A stretch of DNA of 64,000 nt from an uncultured Vibrio sp. (GCF_947488985.1 NZ_CANLBV010000007.1:16139-80138); one strand, 5' to 3'. Shown: positions 1 to 8,999, numbered from the stretch's first letter. Numbers and translations: made by a program. The notes: generated by a model from the letters alone, not told the origin.

Positions 1-100
1 ATTTAAAGACCTAAAGTGGTCGCTGTTGGTAATACAATATGGGATTGTCGTTTCCATCACAGAACGCGCAGAAGGCAATGGGTTTAACATTTACGCATAG
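1..100 (+). CDS. C-terminal end of an unidentified protein (5' truncated by window edge)
   Basis: From base 2 an open frame runs to a TAG at 98-100 and gives about 32 residues, ending ITERAEGNGFNIYA. The start lies outside the window. I do not recognise the family. The frame has no internal stop and the sequence looks like a normal folded C-terminus, but 32 codons is short enough that chance cannot be excluded. It is followed by 83 non-coding bases and then the small DNA-binding gene that opens the defence operon. Confidence 0.35.
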   Translation, partial: FKDLKWSLLVIQYGIVVSITERAEGNGFNIYA

Positions 101-183
101 GCATCATTGCTCATTCCCCAATTTTCCCATATTCTCTCACTATCAATTCTGATAAATAAAACCAACATGAGATAACACTCTGA

Positions 184-360
184 ATGGTAGACCAAATTTT
201 AACCTTGAAAGAGGTGGCTGCTTACCTAAAGTTGGCCGAAAAAACAGCATACAGATTAGCAAGCGAAGGAAAGCTTCCTGGTTTCAAAGTCGGCGGCTCT
301 TGGCGCTTCAAACGTGAAGACCTTGAAGCGTGGATAGAAGAGAATAAGAGCAAGCAATGA
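184..360 (+). CDS. 58-aa helix-turn-helix (excisionase/AlpA-like) DNA-binding protein
   Basis: The short protein reads MVDQILTLKEVAAYLKLAEK and so on. The pattern L-T-L-K-E-V-A-A-Y-L, then TAYRLASEGKLPGFKVGG, then WRFKREDLEAWI, is the HTH_17/excisionase-family winged helix fold: recognition helix, Pro-Gly turn, and a wing with Trp-Arg-Phe. Its stop overlaps the start of the first hsdM (ATGA at 357-360), so it heads the restriction operon and is probably translationally coupled to it. Likely roles are transcriptional control of the restriction operon or recombination directionality for the island. The family serves both, so the choice is inference. It is the only regulator-like gene visible in the island. 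Confidence 0.8.
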   Translation: MVDQILTLKEVAAYLKLAEKTAYRLASEGKLPGFKVGGSWRFKREDLEAWIEENKSKQ

Positions 361-1856
361 CATTAATAAATCTCAAAGACTTAGAAGCACACCTTTGGCA
401 TGCGGCCCACATTATTACGGGACCAATTGACGCTTCAGACTACAAAACCTACATCTTTCCAATCTTATTTTTTAAGCGTATCTGTGATGTTTACGATGAA
501 GAGTTTGAAGAGGCGATGGAGCAAGTGGGTGATGAAGAGCTTGCAAAGGGCGATATGTTTCACCGCATTCAAATTCCAGCTAACTGTCATTGGAAAGATG
601 TGTTTGCAGAAACCAAGGATATCGGGCAAGCCCTAAAAGATTCATTCCGTGGCATTGAGCTAGAAAACCCACAGCTACATGGCATTTTTGGTGACGCGAG
701 TTGGACTAACAAAGAGCGCCTATCCGACGAACTACTATCAACACTACTCAACCATTTCAACAAGGTTAACCTTGGCGTATCGAGTGTGCGTAATGATGAT
801 ATGGGCCGTGCTTACGAATACCTAATCAAGCGCTTTGCTGATAAAGCAAACAAGAAAGCAGGTGAGTTCTATACGCCACGTACCATTGTTCGTCTTATGG
901 TCAATATTCTAGATCCACAAGCCAATGAGAGCGTATATGACCCGGCTTGTGGTACAGGCGGTATGCTGCTTGAAACTATCCACCATGTTAAAGAGAACGG
1001 TGGTGACCCACGTCTCCTTAAAATCAAAGGTCAAGAGAAGAACCTGACCACCGAAGCCATTGCTCGCATGAACTTGTTCCTACACGGACAAGAAGACTTT
1101 GAAATCGTTCGTGGTGACACGCTTCGTGATCCTAAGTTTCTGAAAAATGACCAACTAGAAAACTTCGACTGTGTAATCGCAAACCCACCATTTAGCTTAA
1201 AAGAGTGGGGCCATGACTATTGGACAAGTGATCCATATGGCCGAGCAAGCTTTGGTTTAGCGCCAAAAACTAATGGTGACTTTGCCTGGGTGCAGCATAT
1301 GTTTGCTTCATTAAACGATGAAGGACGCATGGCGGTAGTACTGCCACATGGCGTGCTTTTCCGTGGTGGTGCAGAAGGTAAAATTAGAACCAAGCTATTA
1401 AAAGAAAACCGCATCGTGGCGGTAATCGGCGTGGCTTCAAATCTGTTCTACGGTACAGGCATCCCTGCTTGTATTCTCGTATTGCGTAAAGCGAGACCAG
1501 AGGAGCATAAAGACCATGTTCTGATTGTAAATGCGGAAGAGATCTTTACTAAAGGCCGAGCTCAAAACACCTTGTCAGAGCCTCAAGCTGATGAGATTTA
1601 CGACATCTATCAGAAGATGCGTACCAAAGGCCCTAAGGCAGACGACATTGAAGGTGTTGCACGTTGGGTGCCACATAGCGAGATTGAAGAGAACGACTTC
1701 AATTTGAACATCGCTCGTTATGTACAAAAGCCGCTAGAAGAAGAAACCATTACCGTTGAAGAAGCATTGAAAGATTTCCAGCAAAAGTTAGTCGCCTTAG
1801 AAACGGCTGAACAGGAGCTCGAAGCTTTGTTGATCAAGGAAGGTTTTGAAATATGA
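357..1856 (+). CDS. hsdM: Type I restriction-modification DNA methyltransferase subunit HsdM (copy 1)
   Basis: This 499-aa N6-adenine methyltransferase subunit of a Type I restriction-modification system transfers a methyl group from S-adenosylmethionine to adenine at the site chosen by HsdS. The N-terminal HsdM helical domain (about 1-150, with IDASDYKTYIFPILFFKR) is followed by the Rossmann methyltransferase fold. Its SAM motif is DPACGTGGM starting at Asp195, and its catalytic motif is NPPF at 276-279. The C-terminal 50 residues are helical and coiled-coil-like, as in HsdM proteins that dock on HsdS. The start overlaps the HTH gene stop and the gene's own stop overlaps the next start, both as ATGA. 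It is clearly homologous to the second HsdM at 2728 but well diverged from it. Both active sites look intact. Confidence 0.95.
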   Translation: MTLINLKDLEAHLWHAAHIITGPIDASDYKTYIFPILFFKRICDVYDEEFEEAMEQVGDEELAKGDMFHRIQIPANCHWKDVFAETKDIGQALKDSFRGIELENPQLHGIFGDASWTNKERLSDELLSTLLNHFNKVNLGVSSVRNDDMGRAYEYLIKRFADKANKKAGEFYTPRTIVRLMVNILDPQANESVYDPACGTGGMLLETIHHVKENGGDPRLLKIKGQEKNLTTEAIARMNLFLHGQEDFEIVRGDTLRDPKFLKNDQLENFDCVIANPPFSLKEWGHDYWTSDPYGRASFGLAPKTNGDFAWVQHMFASLNDEGRMAVVLPHGVLFRGGAEGKIRTKLLKENRIVAVIGVASNLFYGTGIPACILVLRKARPEEHKDHVLIVNAEEIFTKGRAQNTLSEPQADEIYDIYQKMRTKGPKADDIEGVARWVPHSEIEENDFNLNIARYVQKPLEEETITVEEALKDFQQKLVALETAEQELEALLIKEGFEI

Positions 1857-2731
1857 AGTTAGAAAAATCCTATTCAATTGAGCTGCAACGAAACATTTCT
1901 CCTGTAGAAGCAGATCTTAAATATCGTGAAGGCAGAATTACATCCAAGTTCGCATTTGAATGTCCTGATGACAATTGCCATGCAGCGGTAACATGCGCCA
2001 ATTTGGATAGACCAAAAGAAAAAAGAAAAGTAGAGCCTTACTACAAAGTCGTTGAGGTGCATTCCGAACGATGTTTGATAGGAAAAGATCTTTCTGGGGT
2101 TAAGAGAAAGAAATCTAAATATTCCGATTATTCTGATACTGATGAATATATTTCAAATGCAGTTAGGTTGAACTTGCGTCCTCACAGCACGAAGAGACCT
2201 GTTGAAAAAGACGGCGTGTCGGAAGATGAGTTTGTCATTAAAGGACGACCAATACGTGAAAGTGATGGAGAAGAGGGCAAAAGGAAAAAACAAGCTTCGA
2301 AAGTACTTTCATCCATGGTTGATTCATTTTTGAACAATGAAAACATCTTAGTGCAATTACCTGAAATAGGTACTATGCCAATTGAAGAGTTGTTCATTGA
2401 AATTGATGGGCAAAAGATAGAAAGCTTTGCTGATGAGTTCAGAATCTACTTTGGCAAAGCATGGTTCAATAAGCATGGAGCTGGCTATTCAGTCGTTTTT
2501 GCAAATAGGCTAGAGCATGACGAAAATGTTGTACGCCCTTCGTTTTTCATTCCCAATAGTTTAATAGAAGAGACATCTTACCGACTATTTCAAGAGAAAA
2601 AGCTAAATGGGCTATTGGATAAAAAGCCAAGGCTAGTTTTTATTGCTAGTGAAACAGGACCTTTTTGCAAGGACAAATACATCAATTTCTGGCTTGAAGG
2701 CCTTGAATACTTGGAATATCGCACACAATGA
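1853..2731 (+). CDS. Unrecognised 292-aa protein with Cys/His cluster, between two hsdM genes
   Basis: I do not recognise a family. The N-terminal part (about 1-80) contains a possible zinc site, Cys37-x4-Cys42 then His70-x3-Cys74, in a context (FECPDDNCHAAVTC ... VVEVHSERC) that resembles small Cys/His zinc modules at the N-termini of some nucleic-acid-processing proteins. The middle (about 85-160) is Lys/Arg/Glu/Ser-rich and probably flexible. The last about 130 residues are a compact mixed alpha/beta region with many aromatics (RIYFGKAWFNKHGAGYSVVF). It has no signal peptide and no membrane segment. It overlaps both neighbouring hsdM genes by 4 bp (ATGA at each end), so it is expressed in step with the methyltransferase subunits. 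A DNA-binding or complex-forming accessory to the Type I enzyme is the simplest guess. Codon use is more AT-rich than in the hsdM genes. Confidence 0.85.
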   Translation: MKLEKSYSIELQRNISPVEADLKYREGRITSKFAFECPDDNCHAAVTCANLDRPKEKRKVEPYYKVVEVHSERCLIGKDLSGVKRKKSKYSDYSDTDEYISNAVRLNLRPHSTKRPVEKDGVSEDEFVIKGRPIRESDGEEGKRKKQASKVLSSMVDSFLNNENILVQLPEIGTMPIEELFIEIDGQKIESFADEFRIYFGKAWFNKHGAGYSVVFANRLEHDENVVRPSFFIPNSLIEETSYRLFQEKKLNGLLDKKPRLVFIASETGPFCKDKYINFWLEGLEYLEYRTQ

Positions 2732-4218
2732 ACAAAAACAAATTAGAAGACCTACTTTGGGGGGCAGCCGAGTTCCTGCGTGGCCAAATTGATGCGTCTG
2801 ATTACAAGCAGTACGTCTTCCCATTGCTGTTCTTTAAGCGCTTGTCAGATGTATATCTAGAAGAATATAACGAAGCGCTAGAGTTGCACGAAGGTGATGC
2901 GGAATATGCCGCGATGTCGATGTACCACCGTTTCGATATTCCTGAAGAAGCAAGCTGGGAGAAAGTTCGCAATACCAGTAAAGACATTGGTGAAGCGATT
3001 CAAAATGCACTGCGTTTGATTGAAGCAAAGAACGAACGACTACACGGTGTATTTGGTGATGCGCAGTGGACCAACAAAGAGCGTCTGCCAGATCATTTGC
3101 TATCAGATCTTATTCAGCATTTCAGTAAAATCCCGCTAGGTATTAAGTCTGTCGCTCAAGATGACTTAGGAGAGGCTTACGAGTACTTGATCAAAAAGTT
3201 TGCGGATGACTCAGGCCACACTGCAGCCGAGTTCTATACCAACCGTACCGTTGTGCATTTGATGACCCGTATCATGAAGCTTAAGCCGGGTGAGAGTGCG
3301 TATGATCCAACCTGTGGTACGGGCGGTATGCTGCTTAATGCTGTGATGGATCTACGTTCTCAGGGTGAAGAGTGGCGTGGTGTTCATTTGTACGGCCAAG
3401 AAGTAAACCTGCTAACGTCCGCAATTGCACGTATGAACATGTTCCTGCACGACATTGAAGAGTTCGACGTCATGCGTGGTGATACCCTAGGCGACCCTAA
3501 GTTTATCGAGAACGATCAACTCAAACAGTTTGATGTCATCTTTGCTAACCCTCCGTATTCGATTAAAAAGTGGAACCGTGAAAAGTTCGCCGCTGACCCT
3601 TATGGACGCAATATGTACGGCGTTCCGCCGCAAGGTTGTGCTGATTACGGTTTCTACACCCATATCATCAAAAGTTTAAAGCCGGATACTGGCCGTGCGG
3701 CTATGCTTTGGCCTCATGGGGTTCTATTCCGCGATTCAGAACAAACTATTCGTAAACAGGTGATTGAGTCTGACATCATTGAGGCGGTGATAGGCCTTGG
3801 CCCAAATCTGTTCTACAACTCGCCTATGGAATCGTGCGTAGTGGTGCTTAATTGCAATAAACCAGTTGAGCGTAAAAACAAGATTCTGTTTATCAATGGT
3901 GTAGAGCATGTAACTCGCGAGCGTGCCCACAGCCGCTTATCTGGTGATGATTTGGATGTGCTTTGTGAAGCTTATTTCCAACCAGACAACCAAAGTGACA
4001 TTACTGCTTTGGTTGATTTAGATGATATACGAGAAAACCAACATAATCTTTCGATTCCACTCTATGTGAAAGGTAAAGATGATGAACAATCACATGACGT
4101 CGAACACGCTATCGAAGCATGGAAAGTAAGTCGAGTGCAGTTGAAAAAACAGACTAGTAAATTATTCCAGAGCCTTGCAAAGCTTGGGTATACAGATGAA
4201 AGCAAGGTGGAGCAGTAA
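2728..4218 (+). CDS. hsdM: Type I restriction-modification DNA methyltransferase subunit HsdM (copy 2)
   Basis: A second, different HsdM of 496 aa. It has the same architecture as the first: an N-terminal helical domain with IDASDYKQYVFPLLFFKR, SAM motif DPTCGTGGM from Asp193, catalytic NPPY at 274-277, and a helical C-terminus. Sequence differs throughout, for example GRNMYGVPPQGCADYGFY here against GRASFGLAPKTNGDFAW in copy 1. It is therefore an old paralogue or an independently acquired subunit, not a recent duplicate. The start overlaps the stop of the 292-aa gene. The stop (TAA, 4216-4218) is immediately followed by the hsdS ATG. Its adjacency to hsdS suggests it is the standard partner of HsdS and HsdR, with copy 1 an additional or heteromeric subunit. 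Confidence 0.95.
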   Translation: MNKNKLEDLLWGAAEFLRGQIDASDYKQYVFPLLFFKRLSDVYLEEYNEALELHEGDAEYAAMSMYHRFDIPEEASWEKVRNTSKDIGEAIQNALRLIEAKNERLHGVFGDAQWTNKERLPDHLLSDLIQHFSKIPLGIKSVAQDDLGEAYEYLIKKFADDSGHTAAEFYTNRTVVHLMTRIMKLKPGESAYDPTCGTGGMLLNAVMDLRSQGEEWRGVHLYGQEVNLLTSAIARMNMFLHDIEEFDVMRGDTLGDPKFIENDQLKQFDVIFANPPYSIKKWNREKFAADPYGRNMYGVPPQGCADYGFYTHIIKSLKPDTGRAAMLWPHGVLFRDSEQTIRKQVIESDIIEAVIGLGPNLFYNSPMESCVVVLNCNKPVERKNKILFINGVEHVTRERAHSRLSGDDLDVLCEAYFQPDNQSDITALVDLDDIRENQHNLSIPLYVKGKDDEQSHDVEHAIEAWKVSRVQLKKQTSKLFQSLAKLGYTDESKVEQ

Positions 4219-5343
4219 ATGACAAAGCGACAATTACCTGAAGGTTGGCAAGTGGTAAAGTTTGGAGACATTGCTAAACATATCTCCAAGCGTGTTGAGC
4301 CAAGTGAGACTGGATTGAAAGTTTATGTGGGCTTAGAGCATCTAGACCCCGACAGCCTTAAAATAAAGCGGCATGGGGTTCCTAGTGATGTTGCTGGCCA
4401 GAAGTTGCTTGTTAAAAAAGGGCAAATTATTTTTGGTAAACGCCGAGCATATCAGCGAAAGGTTGCGGTAGCCGATTGGGATTGCATCTGTTCAGCTCAT
4501 GCAATGGTTCTCGAGGCTAATTCTGAGAATGTAATCCCTGAATTTTTACCATTTTTTATGCAGTCGGACGTATTTATGAATCGTGCGATTGAGATTTCAG
4601 AAGGGTCACTATCTCCAACGATTAAGTGGAAAGCACTGGCTAGTCAGAATTTCGTATTTCCCTCAAAAGAAAAACAATCTGTCTTATTAAGATTATTGAC
4701 TGAAGTAGACCGCAATATAGAGGCTTTAGATTTAGCGTTATATAGCCAAGAACAATTAATCGAAGCAATCGTTAATGAGACCCTCTTATGCCCTCAAAGA
4801 GTAAAGCAAAACTCGTGTTTAATAAGTGAAGTATGTGAAGAGAAGAGAATACGAGTTAGTCCAGAAGTCTTTGATAAAGAGAGTGTTTATGTTGGTTTTG
4901 AGCATCTGACTCCTAAACTGTATTGGGAAACGGGTCACTCAAATTTAGATGGTGTCGTTAGCCAAAAATTTCGATTTGAATCTGGTGATATTCTGTATGG
5001 AAAAATTAGGCCGTACCTTCGAAAAGCAGCTTTAGCTGATTTAAACGGTATTTGCTCTTCTGATTTGGTTGTTTTGCGACCACGTTTGGCTGAAATGGGA
5101 CTGATTCTGGCAGCCCTATTTTGTAGTGATACTTTCTCTCGGATAGCAATGAACTCAGCTAAAGGAACTAAGATGCCAAGAGCAGACTGGAAGATATTAA
5201 GTCAGTTAAGGTTTTCAAAGTTGAGTTCAGAAGAAATTAAACAGGTAAGTGCAATCCTGAGGACATGTAAGGATTCTTTCCAGACTTTTAGAGATAAGAA
5301 AAGAGCACTTTTGGTTACAAAAATGACTTTACTTAAGGGGTAG
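4219..5343 (+). CDS. hsdS: Type I restriction-modification specificity subunit HsdS
   Basis: A 374-aa DNA-recognition subunit that sets the bipartite target of the methyltransferase and nuclease. It has two target-recognition domains (about 5-160 and 200-345), each followed by a helical spacer (about 160-195 and 345-374). The halves share a visible pattern: VYVGLEHLDP with FGKRRAYQRKVAVAD in the first, and VYVGFEHLTP with YGKIRPYLRKAALAD in the second. The gene therefore arose by internal duplication, and the two half-sites recognised may be related. Length is near the usual 380-450 but on the short side. It starts directly on the previous stop and is followed 6 bp later by hsdR. Confidence 0.93.
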   Translation: MTKRQLPEGWQVVKFGDIAKHISKRVEPSETGLKVYVGLEHLDPDSLKIKRHGVPSDVAGQKLLVKKGQIIFGKRRAYQRKVAVADWDCICSAHAMVLEANSENVIPEFLPFFMQSDVFMNRAIEISEGSLSPTIKWKALASQNFVFPSKEKQSVLLRLLTEVDRNIEALDLALYSQEQLIEAIVNETLLCPQRVKQNSCLISEVCEEKRIRVSPEVFDKESVYVGFEHLTPKLYWETGHSNLDGVVSQKFRFESGDILYGKIRPYLRKAALADLNGICSSDLVVLRPRLAEMGLILAALFCSDTFSRIAMNSAKGTKMPRADWKILSQLRFSKLSSEEIKQVSAILRTCKDSFQTFRDKKRALLVTKMTLLKG

Positions 5344-5349
5344 TTGTAA

Positions 5350-8300
5350 ATGTTTAACGAACAAACAGTCACTGAAGATGGAATAATTGACCGTTTAAAA
5401 GGTTTAAGCGGAGTAAAGTGGAATTACTGCCATGGTGAGAGCTTACCCAAGCAAACACACGATATCTTTGTTGATACTTGGCTAAAAGATGCGCTTTGTT
5501 CGTTAAACCCTGATATTGGCAAAAATCCTGATTATGCAGATGAGGTCATCTACAAACTTCGTGGCTTGATGTTGGAAGCAAAACATACAGGGTTAGTCAA
5601 AGCCAATGAGAATTTTCATGAATGGTTGATGGCAGAAAAAAGCCTACCGTTTGGTGAGAACGGCGACCATATCACTATCAAGCTGATTGACTTTGATACC
5701 CCGGAAAACAACCACTTTGTTGTTGCGCAGCAGGTTCACTTTATTGCCGCGACAGAGGTGTTTTTCGATATCGTTCTCTATGTAAACGGTATTCCGTTGG
5801 TGGTGGGGGAAGTAAAATCTGCCACTCGTCCAAGTGTCACTTGGCAAGATGGTGCTGCTGATTTTATGGGTGGTCAAAAGCACTATTGGAAAAATGTTGA
5901 GCCTTTCTTTGTACCAAACCTTTTGTGCTTTGCTTCTGAAGGTCGCACCTTCGCTTATGGTGCAATTAATGCACGAGTCAAAGATTGGGGCCCATGGCAT
6001 AAAACCGACCAGCGAGATGAAATTCCAGCTAGCTTGGCTACCGTACTTGATAGCTGTGAAGGCTTATTAAACGCAGAAACTTTGCTGCAAATGTTAGAGT
6101 CATTTGCACTTTTTTCAACAGTGAAGACAGGTAAAGACACACCACCTAAACGCATTAAAATTCTGCCTCGTTATCCGCAATTTGAAGCTGCAAAGCAAAT
6201 TGTAGAACGAGTAAAAAAGGGTTATCCAAAAAAAGGGCTTATCTGGCACTTCCAAGGTTCAGGTAAGTCTTTACTTATGCTCTATGCCGCTCGTATGCTT
6301 CGTGCTGATAACAAATTGAAAAACCCAACAGTGTTGATTGTAGTTGACCGTCGAGACCTTGATAATCAAATCAATGAAACCTTCGGTGGGGCAGATGTTA
6401 AAAACCTCATTAAAGTACAAAGCTGTAGAAAGCTTGGTGAGCACATAGAACAAGATAGTCGCGGTATTTTGATCACCACAGTCTTCAAGTTCAAAGATGT
6501 CGAAATCGATGAGAGTAATGAAAACGGCCTAAATAGTCGTGACAACATTATCGTGCTGGTGGATGAAGCGCACCGCACTCAAGAAGGCTCTCTCGGCGAC
6601 AAAATGCGCTGGGCGCTACCTCATGCTCACTTTTATGGCTTAACCGGTACGCCGATTTCTGGTATCGACCGCAACACCTTCAAACTCTTTGGTGCAGAAG
6701 AGGATGAGGGGCGCTACATGAACCGCTACAGCTACAAGCAATCTATCCGTGATGGTGCAACGAATGCCGTTAAGTTTGAGCCTCGTTTGGCTGAGCTTCG
6801 TGTAGATCGTGCTGCCATTGATGAAGCTTTTGAACAAATGGTCAAAGACAACGACCTGGACGATGGTGAGAAAATGGCATTGTCTAAACGTGCTGGCCGT
6901 TTAGCGATTATGTTGAAGGCGCCAAAACGTATGGCGGCGGTAAGTGAAGATATTGCCAATCACTTTGTGAGCCATGTAAAGCCAAAGCAGATGAAAGGCA
7001 TGGTCGTAGTGTATGACCGAGACGCTTGTGTTCAGATGTATTACTTACTCGGTAAGAAGCTTGGCTTTGATGCGGTTGAAGTGGTCATGAATGTCGACCA
7101 AGCACCAATCAAAGATGACGATGAAAGCAAAAAGGGTAAGGTCAATAAAGATTGGCGCAAGTGGAAGCAAGAGCTTGAGCTGCCTATCATCGAGTCAGAC
7201 TTTGAACGCTGGCAAGAGATTGATGGTAACGACCAAAAGCAGAAGAGTTTGATCGAGGATTACAAAGATCCTAAACAACCACTACAATTGCTGATTGTGA
7301 CCGCAAAGCTGTTGACTGGTTTTGATGCGCCAATCTGTTACTGCATGTACTTAGATAAGCCACTACGTGACCATACCTTGTTACAGGCAATGTGTCGTAC
7401 TAACCGTTTGTATGAAACTGATAATGTTAGTAAGCAAATGGGCCTTATCATTGACTATCTTGGCGTGTTTGAAAATCTACGTACCGCACTCGCATACGAT
7501 CCTGAAGAAATCGACGGTGTTGTAGAAGGTATTGAGGCCTTTAAAGAGCTACTGCCAGCTCAGCTAGACAAGTGTTTAAGCTTTTTCCCTAATGTCGACA
7601 GAACCATTGACGGTTTTGAAGGCATTATGGCAGCGCAAGCTTGCTTACCGACTAACGAGAAACGCGATGAGTTTGCGGCCTCTTTTGGTGTGTTAGCTAA
7701 GCTGTGGTCGGCGATTAACCCAGATGCTTTCCTTACGCCTTTCAGAGCTGATTATAAGTGGCTGGTACAAATCTATGAATCTGTCCGCCCTGTAGGGCAG
7801 ACAGGCTCACTTATATGGGCTGCGCTAGGCCCAGAAACTATTAAGATGATTCATGAGCATACTGATATCAATCGCATTCGTGATGATATTGATGAGCTGG
7901 TTATGGATGAGCACGCTATCTTCACTTTGACTGAAAAAGAGCAAGAGAAACGAGCAAGTCAACTTGAGATTGACTTGATGGGCCGTCTGCGTGGCAGTGG
8001 CAATCCAAAGTTCGTTGCTTTGGGTGAGCGCTTAGAAAAGCTTCGCCAGGACTATGAAGCTGGTGTAATTAAAGCTATCGACTGGCTGAAAGGGCTACTT
8101 GATACTGCCAAAGACACGGTGCAAGCAGAGCGAGAGACGGGCGATTCACCAGTAACCCAAGAAGATAATAAACAAGCGCTAACCAAGCTGTTCCTGGAAA
8201 CCCGCCCAGAGAGTACGCCGAAGCTTATTGGTGATGTTGTGGAGCAAATCGACAAGATAGTTCGTTCTACACGCTTTGAAGGCTGGCAGTCATCCAATAG

Positions 8301-8412
8301 CGGGCCACGAGAGATTCAGAAGGCACTGCTACTGACACTTGCTCAGTTTGGTTTAGGAAAAGACAAAGAGCTATTCGCTAAGGCGTACGGTTACATTGAG
8401 GAGCATTACTGA
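5350..8412 (+). CDS. hsdR: Type I restriction endonuclease/translocase subunit HsdR
   Basis: A 1020-aa motor and nuclease subunit that cuts DNA after ATP-driven translocation from unmethylated sites. The N-terminal PD-(D/E)xK nuclease has Asp140 and Glu154-Val-Lys156 (GEVKSAT). The SF2 helicase core has Walker A GSGKS from Gly303, DEAH at 405-408, and TGTP near 432. The second RecA-like domain follows (LLTGFDAP, then QAMCRTNRLYE, motif VI region). The C-terminal about 200 residues form the helical HsdM/HsdS-binding region. All catalytic signatures are present, so the protein should be active. It follows hsdS by 6 bp and is followed 2 bp later by the first darT-like gene, which indicates one transcript. 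Length is normal for the family. Confidence 0.95.
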   Translation: MFNEQTVTEDGIIDRLKGLSGVKWNYCHGESLPKQTHDIFVDTWLKDALCSLNPDIGKNPDYADEVIYKLRGLMLEAKHTGLVKANENFHEWLMAEKSLPFGENGDHITIKLIDFDTPENNHFVVAQQVHFIAATEVFFDIVLYVNGIPLVVGEVKSATRPSVTWQDGAADFMGGQKHYWKNVEPFFVPNLLCFASEGRTFAYGAINARVKDWGPWHKTDQRDEIPASLATVLDSCEGLLNAETLLQMLESFALFSTVKTGKDTPPKRIKILPRYPQFEAAKQIVERVKKGYPKKGLIWHFQGSGKSLLMLYAARMLRADNKLKNPTVLIVVDRRDLDNQINETFGGADVKNLIKVQSCRKLGEHIEQDSRGILITTVFKFKDVEIDESNENGLNSRDNIIVLVDEAHRTQEGSLGDKMRWALPHAHFYGLTGTPISGIDRNTFKLFGAEEDEGRYMNRYSYKQSIRDGATNAVKFEPRLAELRVDRAAIDEAFEQMVKDNDLDDGEKMALSKRAGRLAIMLKAPKRMAAVSEDIANHFVSHVKPKQMKGMVVVYDRDACVQMYYLLGKKLGFDAVEVVMNVDQAPIKDDDESKKGKVNKDWRKWKQELELPIIESDFERWQEIDGNDQKQKSLIEDYKDPKQPLQLLIVTAKLLTGFDAPICYCMYLDKPLRDHTLLQAMCRTNRLYETDNVSKQMGLIIDYLGVFENLRTALAYDPEEIDGVVEGIEAFKELLPAQLDKCLSFFPNVDRTIDGFEGIMAAQACLPTNEKRDEFAASFGVLAKLWSAINPDAFLTPFRADYKWLVQIYESVRPVGQTGSLIWAALGPETIKMIHEHTDINRIRDDIDELVMDEHAIFTLTEKEQEKRASQLEIDLMGRLRGSGNPKFVALGERLEKLRQDYEAGVIKAIDWLKGLLDTAKDTVQAERETGDSPVTQEDNKQALTKLFLETRPESTPKLIGDVVEQIDKIVRSTRFEGWQSSNSGPREIQKALLLTLAQFGLGKDKELFAKAYGYIEEHY

Positions 8413-8414
8413 TC

Positions 8415-8999
8415 ATGCCAAGGGCGAACATCAGAGACCAAGCACTTTTATACCATATTACAGATCTAGATAATCTAGAGTCGATTTTGGCTAGTGGATT
8501 GCAACCAAGGAGCTTGTTAACCGAGTTTTCTGATGTTGCCGACCCAGGAATACTGCAAGGTCGTGAAGCCTTTGAGCTAGAACATAAAGTACCGTTTCAT
8601 TTTTTTGCTAACAACCCTTTTGATCGATGCGTTCAAAGAGCTTCTCCCGAAAAAGAGTTTATATTTTTAACGGTCCGGCGGACGTTGGCGCAAGGCCGGA
8701 ACTGGTCGGTGATTCCTAGACATCCTTTGGCAGCTGGTGAATTTACAGTTCTTGATTACAACCCAGGGATAGAGAGTATTGACTGGGATAAAATGAATGA
8801 AAGAGATTATGACGATCAGGAGTCTAAATTGACGTGTATGGCAGAATGCTTGGCTCCTTCCACTGTTGAACCTAGTTTGTTGCTTAGTATTTTTGTTCGG
8901 ACTGAGCCTGTTAAAGCTCTCGTATTGGGTTTATGTCGCACATATAGTGTTAACCCACATGTCAATGTTCGGCCGCAAATGTTTGTAAATGGAGATTAA
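8415..8999 (+). CDS. DarT-like ADP-ribosyltransferase, divergent first copy
   Basis: A 194-aa member of the DarT/DUF4433 family, whose known members ADP-ribosylate bases in single-stranded DNA using NAD+. Visible features are the N-terminal LLYHITDLDNLESILASGLQ (NAD-site start), VPFHFFANNPF (equivalent to the VPFYF..PM segment), and MAECL with Glu144 in the place of the family's catalytic glutamate. It ends in VNVRPQMF, like the DarT C-terminus. Similarity to the next gene is low and it lacks the NIGNPELI motif seen there, so it belongs to a different branch. It begins 2 bp after the hsdR stop, and its TAA directly abuts the GTG of the second DarT. It could be a second toxin of different base or sequence preference, or an inactive partner. 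Confidence 0.8.
   Translation: MPRANIRDQALLYHITDLDNLESILASGLQPRSLLTEFSDVADPGILQGREAFELEHKVPFHFFANNPFDRCVQRASPEKEFIFLTVRRTLAQGRNWSVIPRHPLAAGEFTVLDYNPGIESIDWDKMNERDYDDQESKLTCMAECLAPSTVEPSLLLSIFVRTEPVKALVLGLCRTYSVNPHVNVRPQMFVNGD

Noticed and set aside
5644..6000. 118-aa antisense open frame within hsdR
   Set aside because: It lies fully inside the strong hsdR coding frame, has no ribosome site, and its residues match no family.
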